Shown: positions 13,809 to 14,118 of the stretch, piece after piece
How positions within the stretch are numbered: position 1 is the first letter of the stretch
Layout of the letters: every line of letters begins with the position of its first letter
Assembly: GCA_028696365.1 (NCBI GenBank)
Contig: JAQVHG010000026.1
Span: forward strand, 1 to 14,118
Origin: Methanofollis sp.
GTDB taxonomy: Archaea; Halobacteriota; Methanomicrobia; Methanomicrobiales; Methanofollaceae
Reading direction: 5' to 3'
Length of the DNA stretch: 14,118 nucleotides
Notes under the pieces: generated by a model
Database searches by the model: none
What the model was told of the DNA's origin: nothing
Seen by the model: the letters and a program-made list of their open reading frames with translations, nothing else
Program-made: the position numbers and the translations under genes

Positions 13809-14118
13809 GGCGCGGGAGAAATTCTCGGCTCTGTAGAATCAGGCATGAACCCCCAGGCTCACGCACACGTGATTTGAGCATGATTGTGGGTCTCCGGGTC
13901 GTGCACTGATCTGTGTGCCTCCTTTGAAGCAAGATACTACGTGGGAAGTCATCGAGTGGTCACCCCCGCCCCGTCTACCCTCGTCATGGGCGGATAGGAA
14001 AGATTCGGTGATGAAGGCAGCCATTCTGATCGGCGTGCCTTCCCACATCTCCGCGCCGGGGGCTCTGCCCCCGGACCCCCGGGATGAAGATTGGGCCGGG
14101 AAGGCCGATTCGAAGTCT
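13809..14118 (+). repeat. Composite repeat, third forward copy, cut by the window end
   Basis: TCGGCTCTGTAGAATC (13825-13840) is the end-like module. About 200 bases of unassigned sequence follow. Then comes the nested hairpin, here in its cleanest form: outer GCCTTCCC (14037-14044) / GGGAAGGC (14098-14105) around CCGGGGGC-TCT-GCCCCCGG (14056-14074). The next conserved block would lie beyond the window. No gene is supported in this stretch. Confidence 0.65.

Noticed and set aside
2246..14118. CRISPR array
   Set aside because: The repeats are diverged, irregularly spaced and in both orientations, and no cas gene is present.
1..14118. Known antiviral defence system or complete toxin-antitoxin locus
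   Set aside because: Only a truncated HepT without its partner is present; no nuclease, helicase, reverse transcriptase or TIR-type gene accompanies it.

Overview
The window looks like chromosomal DNA from a methanogenic archaeon, most probably of the order Methanomicrobiales (a relative of Methanofollis or Methanoculleus). I infer this from an archaeal thermosome, the archaea-only enzyme TiaS, an archaeal HTH regulator with an N-terminal nuclease-like domain, archaeal TATA-type promoters (some apparently leaderless), a cytoplasmic chemoreceptor paired with CheW, and GC-rich codon use. The genus is inferred from general resemblance, not from a database match.

Layout, left to right. A secreted lipoprotein gene, cut at its 5' end by the window edge (1-831), is followed by a HepT-type toxin gene that has lost its N-terminal part (about 1002-1223). 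Endonuclease IV (nfo, 1403-2245) comes next. A non-coding stretch full of repeats (2246-2912) separates it from tiaS, which reads leftwards (2913-4160). A short divergent promoter region lies between tiaS and an HTH regulator (4213-5121), which is followed directly by a thermosome subunit (5182-6837). Then come about 1.7 kb without a convincing gene: a terminator, a dense cluster of perfect palindromes and several repeat copies. A leftward operon encodes a soluble chemoreceptor with three nearly identical PAS domains (9071-11452) and CheW (8575-9069). A small protein with four CxxC pairs (11656-12027) is read rightwards from an apparently leaderless promoter. Another repeat-rich stretch (12028-12963) precedes a six-helix membrane protein of the DUF6159 type (12964-13791), and the window ends inside a further repeat copy.

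Most genes are unrelated housekeeping functions: DNA repair, decoding of AUA codons, protein folding and chemotaxis signalling. Only the receptor and CheW clearly work together; CheA, CheY, CheR and CheB are not in the window. The regulator and the thermosome are close and co-oriented, but the thermosome has its own strong promoter.

The most unusual content is in the intergenic DNA. A diverged family of composite repeats recurs in every large gap. It combines (a) a 'TGTAGAAATCCTC' end-like module, (b) a nested hairpin closed by CCTTCC/GGAAGG whose inner GC stems differ in sequence but keep pairing, (c) a 19-base block around CGTCCACGACCTATCGTG, and (d) a block that reads REFWDML in one frame. 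It behaves like a family of non-autonomous mobile elements or decayed element ends. I see no transposase, CRISPR array, tRNA, rRNA or recognisable defence system, and no clearly new multi-gene system.
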